From: Solimicrobium sp040544425
Lineage (GTDB): Bacteria; Pseudomonadota; Gammaproteobacteria; Burkholderiales; Burkholderiaceae_D
Assembly: GCA_040544425.1 (NCBI GenBank)
Contig: JBEONO010000017.1
Span: 40,422-104,421, forward strand
DNA length: 64,000 bases
Direction: 5' to 3'
Shown: positions 8,656-18,702 of the stretch, in pieces
Layout of the letters: every line of letters starts with the position of its first letter
How positions within the stretch are numbered: position 1 is the stretch's first letter
Notes under the pieces: generated by a model
Databases searched by the model: none
What the model was told of the DNA's origin: nothing
Seen by the model: only the letters and a program-made list of their open reading frames with translations
Translations under genes and position numbers: made by a program

Positions 8656-10584
8656 ATGTATTCGATACCCGCCCGATTTCCATCCGCCACCTGCAAAATC
8701 AAATTAATATCCGTGCTGTGCCTGGCTCTGCTGACTGCGACGGCAGGCGCACAAGAGATCCCGACGCCGAAAGACAAGCCGTATCCAGGCACGATACAAC
8801 TTGATATCGACGCGACCAACGTCAATCAAAAAATATTTACCGTGCACGAACGCATTCCGGTTCAGGCCGGAAAATTGACCCTGCTGTATCCGGAGTGGTT
8901 GCCGGGCGAGCATTCGCCAACTGCGCAACTGGCGCACATGGCCAATTTCAAAATCAGCGGCAATCAGCAACGCATCGAATGGCAGCGTGATCCGCTCAAT
9001 ATGTATGCGTTTCATCTGGTGGTGCCTGCCGGTGTGACTGCCATTGATGCCGAGTTCCAGTACCTGTCACCGATCAGTGCGGCGCAGGGTGCCAATTTCG
9101 CGTCTGCCGAAATCGCGGCGCTGCATTGGGAAAAATTGCTGGTCTACCCGGCGGGCTATTTTATCCGTGGCATCAGTGTCAAGCCGGAAGTGCGCATTCC
9201 CGATGGATGGAAATTTGCCAGTGCGCTGGATGGGGCCGAGCAGGCTGGCGCGACGATTCATTTTCAATCGGTCGACTTGGAAGACCTGGTCGATTCACCG
9301 CTCTACGCCGGAAAATATTTCGCCCGCTTTGATCTTGATCCCGGCGCCAAAGTGCCAGTCTATTTTGATTTTTTTGCCGATGACGCCGCCTCGCTGGTGG
9401 CCACACCCGAACAGATCGGATTCCACCGGGCGCTGCTGCAGCAGGCCTACAAATTATTTGGTGCACGCCATTTCAGCCATTTTGATTTTCTGGTGGCAGC
9501 CAGTGACAAATTCAGCTTCGCCGGACTCGAACATCATCAATCCAGCGAAAACGGCGTCAAGCCGTCCTATTTCACCGAATGGGATGACAAAGGATTTGCG
9601 CCGCGCGGCTACCTGATCCCGCACGAATTCACCCATTCCTGGGACGGCAAATTCCGCCGCCCGGCCGGTCAGTTCACGCCCAACTTCAATACGCCGATGC
9701 AAAATCAGCTGCTCTGGCTGTATGAAGGTCAAACCGAATATTGGGGTTATGTTTTGGCGGCACGGTCCGGCCTGCTGAGTACGCAACAGGTGAAGGATTC
9801 GATTGCCATGGTCGCTGCCTACTACAGCACCGAAAAATCCAAGCAATGGCGCTCGGTCCAGGAAACCACCAATGACCCGGTCATCAATCAGCGTCGCCCT
9901 CTGGCCTGGCGCAGTGTTCAGGGTGGCGAGGACTACTACATGGAAGGGCAGCTGATCTGGCTGGATGTGGATGCCAAAATCCGCGCGCTATCCAAGGACA
10001 CGCGCTCGTTGAACGACTTCGCCCTGAAATTTTTCGGTATGGACGATGGCCGTTACAAGCCGCTCACTTATACGTTTGAGGATATCGTCGCCACGCTCAA
10101 TGCCGTCCAGCCTTATGACTGGGCCAAGTATCTGCGCAGCCAACTGGACAGCCATGGTTCGGCACCGCTGGACGGCATCGCCGCATCCGGCTGGAAACTG
10201 GTCTTCACCGACAAACCGAGCGACTATAACAAGGCCATCAATGCCGACAGCAACGTCGCCGATTTCTGGTACTCGCTGGGCTTTATCATCGGACGTGACG
10301 ACCGCATTGAAGAGGTATTGTGGGACGGGCCGGCATTCAAGGCCGGGATGACCGGTGATGTGGTTCTGCTGGGAGTGAATGGCCGCGAGTACAAGGAGGA
10401 TGTGTTGAAGCGGGCTGTCACCGCCGCGCGAACCAGCCACCAGCCGATCGAGTTGCTGCTGAAAAAAGAAGGCGGGTTCGAGACCGTGCGGATTGCTTAT
10501 TTTGATGGCTTGAAATATCCGCATCTGGAACAGATTGACGGTGCAGCAAACCGCTTGGATGCGATTCTTGCGCCACTAAAATAA
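8656..10584 (+). CDS. M61-family metallopeptidase with C-terminal PDZ domain
   Basis: Secreted or periplasmic zinc aminopeptidase of the M61 (glycyl aminopeptidase) family. There is a signal peptide at residues 1-32, a beta-rich N-terminal domain, the zinc motif HEFTHSWDGK near residue 325 followed by the third ligand region LWLYEGQTEYWG about 30 residues later, then a PDZ-like domain (GDVVLLGVNGREY, around residues 565-600). The length of 642 residues is normal. AAGGA lies 6 nt before the ATG. It is followed by the alpha-2-macroglobulin gene about 100 nt downstream. The substrate is unknown. Confidence 0.9.
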   Translation: MYSIPARFPSATCKIKLISVLCLALLTATAGAQEIPTPKDKPYPGTIQLDIDATNVNQKIFTVHERIPVQAGKLTLLYPEWLPGEHSPTAQLAHMANFKISGNQQRIEWQRDPLNMYAFHLVVPAGVTAIDAEFQYLSPISAAQGANFASAEIAALHWEKLLVYPAGYFIRGISVKPEVRIPDGWKFASALDGAEQAGATIHFQSVDLEDLVDSPLYAGKYFARFDLDPGAKVPVYFDFFADDAASLVATPEQIGFHRALLQQAYKLFGARHFSHFDFLVAASDKFSFAGLEHHQSSENGVKPSYFTEWDDKGFAPRGYLIPHEFTHSWDGKFRRPAGQFTPNFNTPMQNQLLWLYEGQTEYWGYVLAARSGLLSTQQVKDSIAMVAAYYSTEKSKQWRSVQETTNDPVINQRRPLAWRSVQGGEDYYMEGQLIWLDVDAKIRALSKDTRSLNDFALKFFGMDDGRYKPLTYTFEDIVATLNAVQPYDWAKYLRSQLDSHGSAPLDGIAASGWKLVFTDKPSDYNKAINADSNVADFWYSLGFIIGRDDRIEEVLWDGPAFKAGMTGDVVLLGVNGREYKEDVLKRAVTAARTSHQPIELLLKKEGGFETVRIAYFDGLKYPHLEQIDGAANRLDAILAPLK

Positions 10585-10687
10585 CCTGAATAGGGCATAG
10601 ACAGACCGGATACGACCAGTTAATCTCTGGTCGCAGTCGGCATGCAGTTTGGTGTAGCGCCCCAATCTTTATGGAAGGAATTGTCCC

Positions 10688-13600
10688 GTGTTAAGTGAGA
10701 ATATCAGCAAAAAAATAAGCAAAAAAATCGGAATCGCCATCGCTGGCCTTGTTGTTATCGCTGCTGCCGTGTTTGGAATCAGGCACTTTCATCAGAGCCC
10801 TTCTACTGGCGTGGCATCGGGCGGCAAGCAGGCCACCAGTGCAGTCGCTGCTGACGATGTCGACCCGAACACGCCGTTTGACTGGGTCGAAGCTGACAAC
10901 CGCAGCTTTGAGGGTTCACCGGCGCTGGCGCTGACCGTCACCCAGCCGCTGGATAAAAAACAGAAATTCGATGCCCTGATTCAGGTATTCGAAATGGGCA
11001 GCGTGGCAGTTACGCAGACCAATAACAATAATGATGAAGACCAGGAACAGGGTGGCCCGCCGGTGGAAAAATCGGTCAGCCTCGCCGATAAGGATGTCGA
11101 TATCAAAGGCGGCAAGCTGGTGCCCTCCTCCTGGGTTACCGGCAGCAATCCGAGAATCCTGTACCTGCCGAATGTCAAACCGACCACCCGCTACGTGGTA
11201 GTGATCAAGCCTGGCATCAAAGACGCCAGCGGGCGCAGCATCGATAAAGAACAGCGTTATTCAATCAGCACCGCTGCCATCGCCCCGGCCTACTACTTCG
11301 CCAGCAATGGCATGGTGCTGCCCGCCGCGCAGAATGGTGGTCTGCCGGTCGTGACCGTGAATATTCCTGAAGTCGATGTCGAATTTTTGAAAGTCAAAAA
11401 AGAACAGCTGCCGCGCTTTCTGGACATGGTGATGAACGGTCCCTCAAAAAAAGCGCGCCGGAATATCGATGATGAGAACGACGAGGCCGCGCAGGAGTGG
11501 AACAAGCCTTACGACCAGCGTCACCATGAATTGCACGGCGCGGTAAATGGCTGGGAACTCGATCCCTTGCACAAGATGACCGACAGCGTGTACCACGGAC
11601 GCTTTGTCACTGAAAAGCAGAGCAACAAACAAAGCGTGACCTTCGTTCCGGTTGAGGACATCAAGGAGTTGCGTGAGCCCGGTATCTATGTGGCGGTGAT
11701 GACCCAACCGGGCCGCTTCCGCTACGACTATCAGACCACGTATTTCTATGTGTCGGATCTCGGTCTGTCGATGCATGTGTATCCGAAGAGCGCGTCGGCG
11801 CTGGTCAGTTCTCTGACTACCGGCAAGCCGATCAGCGGCACGACCATTTCCTGGCTGGATGCGGATGGCAAGGTGCTGGCACAAAAAACTACTGACGGTG
11901 ACGGACGTGCCGACTTCGACAATCATCCCGACAAGGCGCGCCTGCTGCTGGCCGAACATGGCAGTGAAATATCCGTGCTGGCGCTGAAGGAACCGGCGCT
12001 GGATCTGTCTGAATATGAAATTGGTGGCGATCTGTATAAGCCGGTGCGCCTGTTTGCCTACAGTGGACGGGATCTGTATCGACCCGGGGAACGCTTCAAC
12101 CTGTCGGTACTGGCGCGCGATGCCGATGGTCAGCCGGTACCGCCGCAACCCATCCAGGCGATCCTGCGCCGCCCCGATGGCAAGAGCCAGCTGGTGGCGA
12201 TGTTGAAACCGGATGCCAAACTGCCGGGGTATTTTCAGCAGCGCATTGAAATTCCGGTCGATGCGCCAACCGGTGCCTGGACCGTGCAGTTGCGCAGCGA
12301 TCCGGCCGACCACAGCGCCAATACCACCTATCGTTTTTCGGTGGAAGAATTTCTGCCGGAACGCATGAAGCTGGAATTATCCGCCGATGCCCCGCTGCTG
12401 CATCAGAACAGTGAATTCAGGATCGCGGTCAACGGCAGTTATCTGTACGGCGCACCGGCTGCCGGGAATCGTCTGCTCGGCGCGGTCGAATATACACGCA
12501 GCAAAAATCCGCTGGCAGACAAACTGCCCGGCTATGTATTTGGCTCGGTGGATGATGATAACGTCGCGGCGCGCAAGGAACTGCCCGAATCCAAACTCGA
12601 TGAGCAGGGCAAGGCGACGGTAGAGGTTGATACCGAACCGGCGCAAGGGCGCAAATCGCCGATCAAGATTCGCTCCACCCTGAGTTTGCTGGAAACAGGC
12701 GGACGGCCCGTCATCCGCAGTCTGGAACGGGTGGTGTGGCCCTCGAACACCCTGTATGGGGTGCGTCCGAAATTTTCCAATGAATATGTTGCCGAAGGTG
12801 CACTGGCGGAATTCGATGTGATCCTGGCCGATGAGCAGGCGCATATGCTGGCTGAGCGCGGCGTGCCGGTGCGGCTGATTCGTGAAAACCGCAACTGGTA
12901 CTGGCGCTTTGATGATCAGCGCGGCTGGAATTCCGGCTTTGCCGAAACGAGCGAACTGATCGCCACCAAGAGTCTCGATCTGGCCGCCGGTCAGACTGCC
13001 GCACTGAAAATGCAGGTGCAGTATGGTCGCTATCGCCTTGAAGTCGGCACGCCCGGGCAGCCTGGCAGTCTGGTCTATCGCTTCTTCGCTGGCTGGTCGG
13101 CAGAGCGCGACCAGTCTGAAGGCGTGCGTCCGGATCGGGTGTCGCTGAAACTGGATAAACCGAATTACGCCGAAGGCGAGACTGCCCACCTGGCCATCGC
13201 TGCGCCACATAAAGGGGAAGCGATTGTGGCCGTGGAGGGCGACCGGCTGCTGTGGATGAAACGTATCAGCATCAGCGGCGACGATGACAAAATCGACATC
13301 CCGATTGACAAGAGCTGGAAGCGTCAGGACATGTATGTGTCGGTCACGGTGCTGCGTCCCGGCAATCAGGGTGACCTGATCACCCCGACCCGCGCACTGG
13401 GCCTGATCCACCTCGGCATCGACCGCAAGGCGCGCAAGCTGAACGTGAGCATCGACGCGCCGGAACGGATCGAACCGGATACCACGGTGCCGGTCACCAT
13501 CAAGACCAATGCGGTCGGCGCGCAAACTGCATTCGTGACTCTGTCGGCAGTCGATGAGGGGATTTTAAATATTACCGAGTTCAAGACCCCGGACCCCTTC

Positions 13601-15898
13601 CAGGCATTTTTCGGGCAATTGCGGTTTGGTGCCGATCTGCGCGATATGTATGGTCGTCTGATCGAAAAAATGGCCGGTAAAAAAGGCAGCCTGCGTTATG
13701 GTGGCGACACCTCGCTGAACAAACCGGCGCGCAGCAGCGAGAAGGTGCGTCTGGTCGATCTGTTCAGCGGACCGGTGCGCCTCGATGCGCAGGGCAAGGC
13801 CGTGATCCAGCTCAAGGTGCCGGACTTCAATGGCCGCCTGCGCCTGATGGCGATGGCGGCGTCGCCGGATCATTTCAGCGCGGCAGAGCGCTCGATGGTG
13901 GTGGCAGCGCCGGTGATCGCGGAGATGAACACGCCGCGCTTCATTGCGATCGGTGATACCGCCACGCTGGGGCTGGACGTGCATAATTTATCCGGCAGCA
14001 CCCAGACTCTGAAACTCGATGTCACTGCTGGCGCAGGCTTGACGCTGGCTGGTGGCAGTCAGAGCGTGACCTTGAAAGACAGGGAAAAAACCACGCTGCG
14101 TTTCAAGGTCAGTGCCGGTGGTCCGCTCGGACTGGCTGATCTGCAGGTCAAAGTCAAAGGCGACAAGATCAATATTGATCGTCATTTCGCCTTGGAGGTT
14201 GAAGCTCCCACGCCGACCCGTCAGGTCAACACCACGTTTGTTCTGGCACCCGGCGAGTCAGTCACGCTGCGCAATGCTGACAGCGCCGCCTGGTATCCCG
14301 GTCGCAAATCGCAGCTGATGTTAAGCGCCCTGCCACCCCTGAATGCGCAGCAGATGTTGCAGGGTCTGCTGGTCTATCCCTACGGTTGTGCCGAACAGAC
14401 TACCAGCAGCAGTTATCCCTGGGTGTATGTCGACGAGGAGGCCGCGCGCCGTTACAACCTGCCGGTGCACAGTCGTGAAGAACGCAGCGCGGTGCTGGAT
14501 AAATCGTTCGCCAAACTGGGGGCGTATCAGGCGCCGAACGGCGGGTTCAGTTTGTGGGGCAATGCCAATGAATTTGATTACTGGTTGAGCGCCTACGTCA
14601 CGCACTTCCTGCAGGATGCCCGCACTGAAAGATTTGCCGTGCCGGACGCGATGTACAACAAGGCCATCGCATTCCTGCAGGAGCAATTGCCGGCCGGGAT
14701 CGCCTCGCTGCCAGCCAAACCCAATGCGTGGAATGGCAGCAATAACTGGAACGACTATTGGAATCAGCGCAATCGCAATTTTGAAGCGCTGGCGTTTGGC
14801 GCACTGGTGCTGGCGGAGGATCGCAAGGTACAGCTGGCTTCATTGCGCCAGTTATATGAATTGCGCGCCAATGCCATCAGCGGGTTGTCTCTGATCGAAC
14901 TAGGTATTGCGCTCGATCGCATGGGGGACGCGCCGCGCGGTAAAACAGCCATCGAAGAAGGTCTGGCCAAACCGCGCATCTCCAGCAGTTTCTGGTTTGA
15001 CTATGGCAGCCCGGTGCGCGATTCGGCGCTGGCGTATGCCTTGCTGCAGCAATACAAACTCGGATCGCCACGCGACGGCGCCTTGCTCGGCACAATCGTC
15101 GAGGGTCTGAAAACCCGCAATTATCTGAGTACCGAAGATCAGATGGCGGTATTCCTGGCGGCGCGCTATGTCGATACTCAGGCGGGCAATACCTGGAGCG
15201 CCAGTCTGGCTGGTGACAAGGCAGCAGACGCATTGACTGGCACCAGCTCGCGCTTCGTCTCCCTGCCGAACGCGGATGGCATTGGTCATAAACTGCAAAA
15301 CACTGGCACCGCGCCATTGTTCGCGGTGATGACCAGCACCGGCAATCCGAAAGCGGTGGGTGATTCGTATCCGGGCATGAAAATCTTCCGCAAGATGTTT
15401 ACCGTCGATGGCAAACCGCTGCCGGATAATCCAACCCTTAAAGTCGGTGATTCGGTGTGGGTGGAAATCACCGGCAATGCCTCATTCTTTACGCCGAACG
15501 GTCTGGTGGTAGATCGCCTGCCTGCCGGTCTTGAAATTGAGAACACCCATCTGATTCAGGGAGAGAGCGGCGATGCGCTCAAGATCGACGGCGTCAATCC
15601 GGCTGAGGCGATGCAGGATCAGCGCATCGATCATGTGGAATTCCGCGATGACCGGTTTGTCGCTGCAGTGCGGCTGGGCAGCTGGTGGGACAACGATTTA
15701 CATTTGTTCTACCGGGCGCGCGTGGTCACGCCGGGACGTTTCGTGCTGCCGCAATCATCGGTGGAAGATATGTATGATCCACGCCTGCATGCGGTGAGCA
15801 AGGAACCGCTGACGGTGACGGTGGAAGATGCCGGCTTGCCGAAAAAGGCGGCGGTGAAATCTGAATCCGATACGATTCCGCAGGCGACAACGCCGTGA
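10688..15898 (+). CDS. Bacterial alpha-2-macroglobulin family protein (YfhM-like, 1736 aa)
   Basis: Envelope protease-trap protein. It has an N-terminal uncleaved-type membrane anchor (IGIAIAGLVVIAAAVFGI), MG-type beta domains, a bait region, and an A2M domain with the intact thioester motif YGCAEQT (Cys near residue 1234), followed by the alpha/alpha toroid complement-like domain. The start is GTG with GGAAGGAATTGTCCC upstream. The next gene is pbpC, the classic partner in proteobacteria, where the pair is thought to protect and repair the cell wall after protease attack. A repeat element separates the two genes, so cotranscription is not certain. Confidence 0.94.
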   Translation: MLSENISKKISKKIGIAIAGLVVIAAAVFGIRHFHQSPSTGVASGGKQATSAVAADDVDPNTPFDWVEADNRSFEGSPALALTVTQPLDKKQKFDALIQVFEMGSVAVTQTNNNNDEDQEQGGPPVEKSVSLADKDVDIKGGKLVPSSWVTGSNPRILYLPNVKPTTRYVVVIKPGIKDASGRSIDKEQRYSISTAAIAPAYYFASNGMVLPAAQNGGLPVVTVNIPEVDVEFLKVKKEQLPRFLDMVMNGPSKKARRNIDDENDEAAQEWNKPYDQRHHELHGAVNGWELDPLHKMTDSVYHGRFVTEKQSNKQSVTFVPVEDIKELREPGIYVAVMTQPGRFRYDYQTTYFYVSDLGLSMHVYPKSASALVSSLTTGKPISGTTISWLDADGKVLAQKTTDGDGRADFDNHPDKARLLLAEHGSEISVLALKEPALDLSEYEIGGDLYKPVRLFAYSGRDLYRPGERFNLSVLARDADGQPVPPQPIQAILRRPDGKSQLVAMLKPDAKLPGYFQQRIEIPVDAPTGAWTVQLRSDPADHSANTTYRFSVEEFLPERMKLELSADAPLLHQNSEFRIAVNGSYLYGAPAAGNRLLGAVEYTRSKNPLADKLPGYVFGSVDDDNVAARKELPESKLDEQGKATVEVDTEPAQGRKSPIKIRSTLSLLETGGRPVIRSLERVVWPSNTLYGVRPKFSNEYVAEGALAEFDVILADEQAHMLAERGVPVRLIRENRNWYWRFDDQRGWNSGFAETSELIATKSLDLAAGQTAALKMQVQYGRYRLEVGTPGQPGSLVYRFFAGWSAERDQSEGVRPDRVSLKLDKPNYAEGETAHLAIAAPHKGEAIVAVEGDRLLWMKRISISGDDDKIDIPIDKSWKRQDMYVSVTVLRPGNQGDLITPTRALGLIHLGIDRKARKLNVSIDAPERIEPDTTVPVTIKTNAVGAQTAFVTLSAVDEGILNITEFKTPDPFQAFFGQLRFGADLRDMYGRLIEKMAGKKGSLRYGGDTSLNKPARSSEKVRLVDLFSGPVRLDAQGKAVIQLKVPDFNGRLRLMAMAASPDHFSAAERSMVVAAPVIAEMNTPRFIAIGDTATLGLDVHNLSGSTQTLKLDVTAGAGLTLAGGSQSVTLKDREKTTLRFKVSAGGPLGLADLQVKVKGDKINIDRHFALEVEAPTPTRQVNTTFVLAPGESVTLRNADSAAWYPGRKSQLMLSALPPLNAQQMLQGLLVYPYGCAEQTTSSSYPWVYVDEEAARRYNLPVHSREERSAVLDKSFAKLGAYQAPNGGFSLWGNANEFDYWLSAYVTHFLQDARTERFAVPDAMYNKAIAFLQEQLPAGIASLPAKPNAWNGSNNWNDYWNQRNRNFEALAFGALVLAEDRKVQLASLRQLYELRANAISGLSLIELGIALDRMGDAPRGKTAIEEGLAKPRISSSFWFDYGSPVRDSALAYALLQQYKLGSPRDGALLGTIVEGLKTRNYLSTEDQMAVFLAARYVDTQAGNTWSASLAGDKAADALTGTSSRFVSLPNADGIGHKLQNTGTAPLFAVMTSTGNPKAVGDSYPGMKIFRKMFTVDGKPLPDNPTLKVGDSVWVEITGNASFFTPNGLVVDRLPAGLEIENTHLIQGESGDALKIDGVNPAEAMQDQRIDHVEFRDDRFVAAVRLGSWWDNDLHLFYRARVVTPGRFVLPQSSVEDMYDPRLHAVSKEPLTVTVEDAGLPKKAAVKSESDTIPQATTP

Positions 15899-15915
15899 CA
15901 TGGATCTGTCAACAA

Positions 15916-16020
15916 CCCGTCATTCCAGCGGATTCAGGCGGGAATCCAGTGTCGTATGCTCTGCTTTGCATCGAACGACGCTGGATTCCCGCCAAACCCA
16001 CGCGGGAACGACGCAGTGAC
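15916..16020. repeat. Intergenic inverted repeat, REP-like (GCGGGAATCCAG type)
   Basis: Inverted arms GCGGGAATCCAGTGTCG (15938-15954) and CGACGCTGGATTCCCGC (15976-15992) pair with one mismatch, flanked by further GC-rich half-sites (CGTCATTCCAGCGG and CGCGGGAACGACG). The same core appears in the inverted repeat after fhs. It is typical of dispersed palindromic repeats in beta- and gammaproteobacterial spacers. Confidence 0.8.
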
Positions 16021-16065
16021 ATACCTGCAAAGTGATGCAAAGTTAAGCGCCCTGAAGGTTTAGTA

Positions 16066-18402
16066 ATGATTAGAAGTTCAGTGACCAGATCTAAAGCGCT
16101 CTGGCAGCACCTGCCAAACCGACTACGCAAAGCGGTCATCGCATTGATCAGCCTGGCAGCATTCATTGCCGTGATTGACCAGTGCTTCCCACTTCCCGTG
16201 CGCGGTCAGGGTGCCGATTTCGCCGCTGTCGTGGTGGCACGTGACGGCACCCCACTGCGCGCCTTCCCCGATGCCCAACATATCTGGCGCTACCCGGTGA
16301 CCCTGGAGCAGGTCGCGCCCGAATACATCGATGCATTGATTCGCTACGAAGACCGCGCATTCTGGTGGCATCCCGGCGTCAATCCCTGGGGCATGCTGCG
16401 CGCCGTGGGACAGTGGGCGCGTTACGGTCATGTGATCTCGGGTGGTTCAACCCTGACCATGCAGGTCGCGCGCCTGATCGAACCGGTGCCGCATACGCTG
16501 TGGGGCAAGCTGCGCCAGCTGCTCCGCGCGCTGCAGCTTGAACTGCATTATTCCAAACGCGAGATCCTCGAAATCTATCTGAACTATGCGCCGATGGGCG
16601 GCGTCATCGAAGGTGTTGAGGCTGCCAGCCGATCGTACCTCGGTAAACCATCGAGTCGCCTGACCAGGGCCGAAGCTGCCTTGCTGACGGTATTGCCGCA
16701 AAGTCCGTCGCGTTTGCGCTTGGACCGGTTTGTACAACATGCCCAAGCCACACGCGACAAAGTCATCAGACGCATGCGCGGCCACTGGAGTGAGTCCGAC
16801 ATCGCTGATGCCTTGAGCGAACCGGTCCTGATGCTGCGCGCGCGTGAGCCGATGCTGGCACCCCTGTTGGCCCAGCGCCTGCACCAGCAATACCCGCTGC
16901 GCGCCAGAGTCGAATCAACCGTCGATGCACAAACCCAGCAGATGGTCGAGTTGCTGCTGCAGGATCGCGCCAATGCTTTACCTGACCATGTGTCGGCCGC
17001 AGCGCTGGTCATGGATAATCGTGATCTGTCGGTGGCAGCTTACGCTGGCTCGGCCGACTTTGGCGACAGGACGCGCTTTCCCTGGGTCGACATGGTGCGC
17101 GCCGTGCGCTCTCCCGGCTCGACCCTGAAACCATTTTTGTATGGCTTTGCGCTGGACGACGGATTGATCGATTCGGAGTCGCTCCTGATCGACGCGCCGC
17201 AAGTGTTTCATGGCTATGCACCAGGCAATTTCGGCCAGGCGTTTTCCGGGCCGGTGAGTGCCTCAGATGCGCTGGTCAGATCGCTCAATGTCCCGGCAGT
17301 GCAGGTGCTTGATCACATCACGCCAGAGCGTTTTGTGGGTCGTTTACGGCAGGGCGGATTGAAGCTGGTTTTTCCCAAAAATGCCGGACCGAATCTGAGC
17401 GTGATCCTGGGCGGCGTTGGCACCAGTCTTGAATCACTGGTCGGTGGCTACAGCGCGCTGGGGCGTTCCGGACAGGCCGGTTGGCCGCGTCTTGAAATCC
17501 ACGATCCGCTCACTCAATACCCGATGATGAGCCCCGGCGCCGCTTACATCATTCGCGCTATTCTCGAAGGTGGCGGGCTGACCAGTCAGGCGGTGGGGCT
17601 GCGCGCCGATCGCCACGGCGTGGCCTATAAGACCGGCACCAGCTACGGATTTCGCGATGCCTGGACGATTGGCGTGAGTGATCGTTATACCGTCGGCGTA
17701 TGGATTGGCCGTCCGGACGGCACGCCCAATCCGGGGTTTTATGGAGCGAACATTGCCGCGCCGATGATGCAGGCGATTTTTAACGGACTGGCGGGCAATC
17801 GTTCCGAGGCGACCCGCGCCAAACCGGACAGTGTCAGTCAGGCAGTGATCTGCTGGCCCGAGGGCTATCTGGCCGAACAAAGCCCGGCCGGAGTTTGTCA
17901 GCAAAAACGCCTGGCCTGGCTGCTCAATCAAACTGCCCCACCCACTTTGCCCGGCGAACATGATCCGCCTGCCATGCGCTCCGTCGCCTACCTGGACATC
18001 GCCACTGGAATGCGCGTGGTCCCGGAATGCACCAGCCGTCCATATCAGCAAATCGAGGTCGCCCGCTGGCCGGTTCTGCTCGAACCCTGGCTGACCGACA
18101 CCAACCAGCTCCCCGCCTGGCGCTCCGGCTGCCGCAGCGAACATACGGCGGTCGCGTTGCATATCAAAGGTGCAGTCGATCGTGAACTGCTGGCCACTTC
18201 ACCCGGCCAACCGTCGCCAGTGCTGCGCCTCAATGCACACGCCGCAAATGGTCAGGTTACCTGGCTGGTGAACGGTGTCTACACGGCCAGCAGTGAGGGT
18301 GAAAAGGCGAAGTTATTTGAACTGGCAAAGGCTGGCCGGTATGACATCACGGCGATTGATCAGGATGGGCATTTTGATCGGGTGACGGTGTTTCGGAAAT
18401 AA
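16066..18402 (+). CDS. pbpC: Penicillin-binding protein 1C
   Basis: Bifunctional class A PBP in the inner membrane. One N-terminal membrane helix (residues 25-45) is followed by the GT51 transglycosylase domain with RYEDRAFWWHPG and ISGGSTLTMQVAR, then the transpeptidase domain with SPGSTLKP (active Ser), SLNVPA and YKTGTSYG, and a C-terminal PBP1C domain (BiPBP_C). The length of 778 residues is normal. It is paired with the upstream alpha-2-macroglobulin, as in many proteobacteria. The start MIRSSVTRSK follows GAAGG at about 7 nt. Confidence 0.95.
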   Translation: MIRSSVTRSKALWQHLPNRLRKAVIALISLAAFIAVIDQCFPLPVRGQGADFAAVVVARDGTPLRAFPDAQHIWRYPVTLEQVAPEYIDALIRYEDRAFWWHPGVNPWGMLRAVGQWARYGHVISGGSTLTMQVARLIEPVPHTLWGKLRQLLRALQLELHYSKREILEIYLNYAPMGGVIEGVEAASRSYLGKPSSRLTRAEAALLTVLPQSPSRLRLDRFVQHAQATRDKVIRRMRGHWSESDIADALSEPVLMLRAREPMLAPLLAQRLHQQYPLRARVESTVDAQTQQMVELLLQDRANALPDHVSAAALVMDNRDLSVAAYAGSADFGDRTRFPWVDMVRAVRSPGSTLKPFLYGFALDDGLIDSESLLIDAPQVFHGYAPGNFGQAFSGPVSASDALVRSLNVPAVQVLDHITPERFVGRLRQGGLKLVFPKNAGPNLSVILGGVGTSLESLVGGYSALGRSGQAGWPRLEIHDPLTQYPMMSPGAAYIIRAILEGGGLTSQAVGLRADRHGVAYKTGTSYGFRDAWTIGVSDRYTVGVWIGRPDGTPNPGFYGANIAAPMMQAIFNGLAGNRSEATRAKPDSVSQAVICWPEGYLAEQSPAGVCQQKRLAWLLNQTAPPTLPGEHDPPAMRSVAYLDIATGMRVVPECTSRPYQQIEVARWPVLLEPWLTDTNQLPAWRSGCRSEHTAVALHIKGAVDRELLATSPGQPSPVLRLNAHAANGQVTWLVNGVYTASSEGEKAKLFELAKAGRYDITAIDQDGHFDRVTVFRK

Positions 18403-18483
18403 ACCGGGCGGGGATTCATCGACTATTACAGATATTCATTCGCCTATAGATAATACCGCTTGCAAGAATATGAGGAGAACACT

Positions 18484-18702
18484 ATGTCAAACGAGGCAAT
18501 ATTAGACAGCAGTGGTCGGATAACAATCCCCAAGGAAATTCGGGACAGCCTTGCGCTCAAGGCTGGTGACCGGATTACGTTTTCCCTGCTATCTGACACA
18601 ACAGCAATCGTGCGGATAAAAAGCAAGCGCGTCGAGGAATTGGCGGGGACCTTACAAAACAAAAGTCGCAAACAACTTCCCATTACTAAGTTGTCGCGCT
18701 AA
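18484..18702 (+). CDS. AbrB/MazE-type DNA-binding protein (orphan antitoxin-like)
   Basis: 72 residues beginning MSNEAILDSSGRITIPKEIR, the swapped-hairpin AbrB fold signature (SSGRITIPKEIRDSLALKAGDRI). A strong GAGGAG site lies 7 nt before this ATG; an in-frame ATG 24 nt upstream lacks one. MazE/VapB antitoxins share this fold, but no toxin gene follows: the next gene is convergent and overlaps its last 17 nt. It could be a stand-alone regulator or an antitoxin that lost its partner. Confidence 0.82.
   Translation: MSNEAILDSSGRITIPKEIRDSLALKAGDRITFSLLSDTTAIVRIKSKRVEELAGTLQNKSRKQLPITKLSR

Noticed and set aside
12377..13525. 382-codon minus-strand open frame inside the alpha-2-macroglobulin gene
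   Set aside because: Shadow of a GC-rich gene; no recognisable fold and no translation signal.
18484..18702. Complete MazEF/VapBC pair
   Set aside because: Only the antitoxin-like gene exists; the downstream DNA is the convergent MFS gene.
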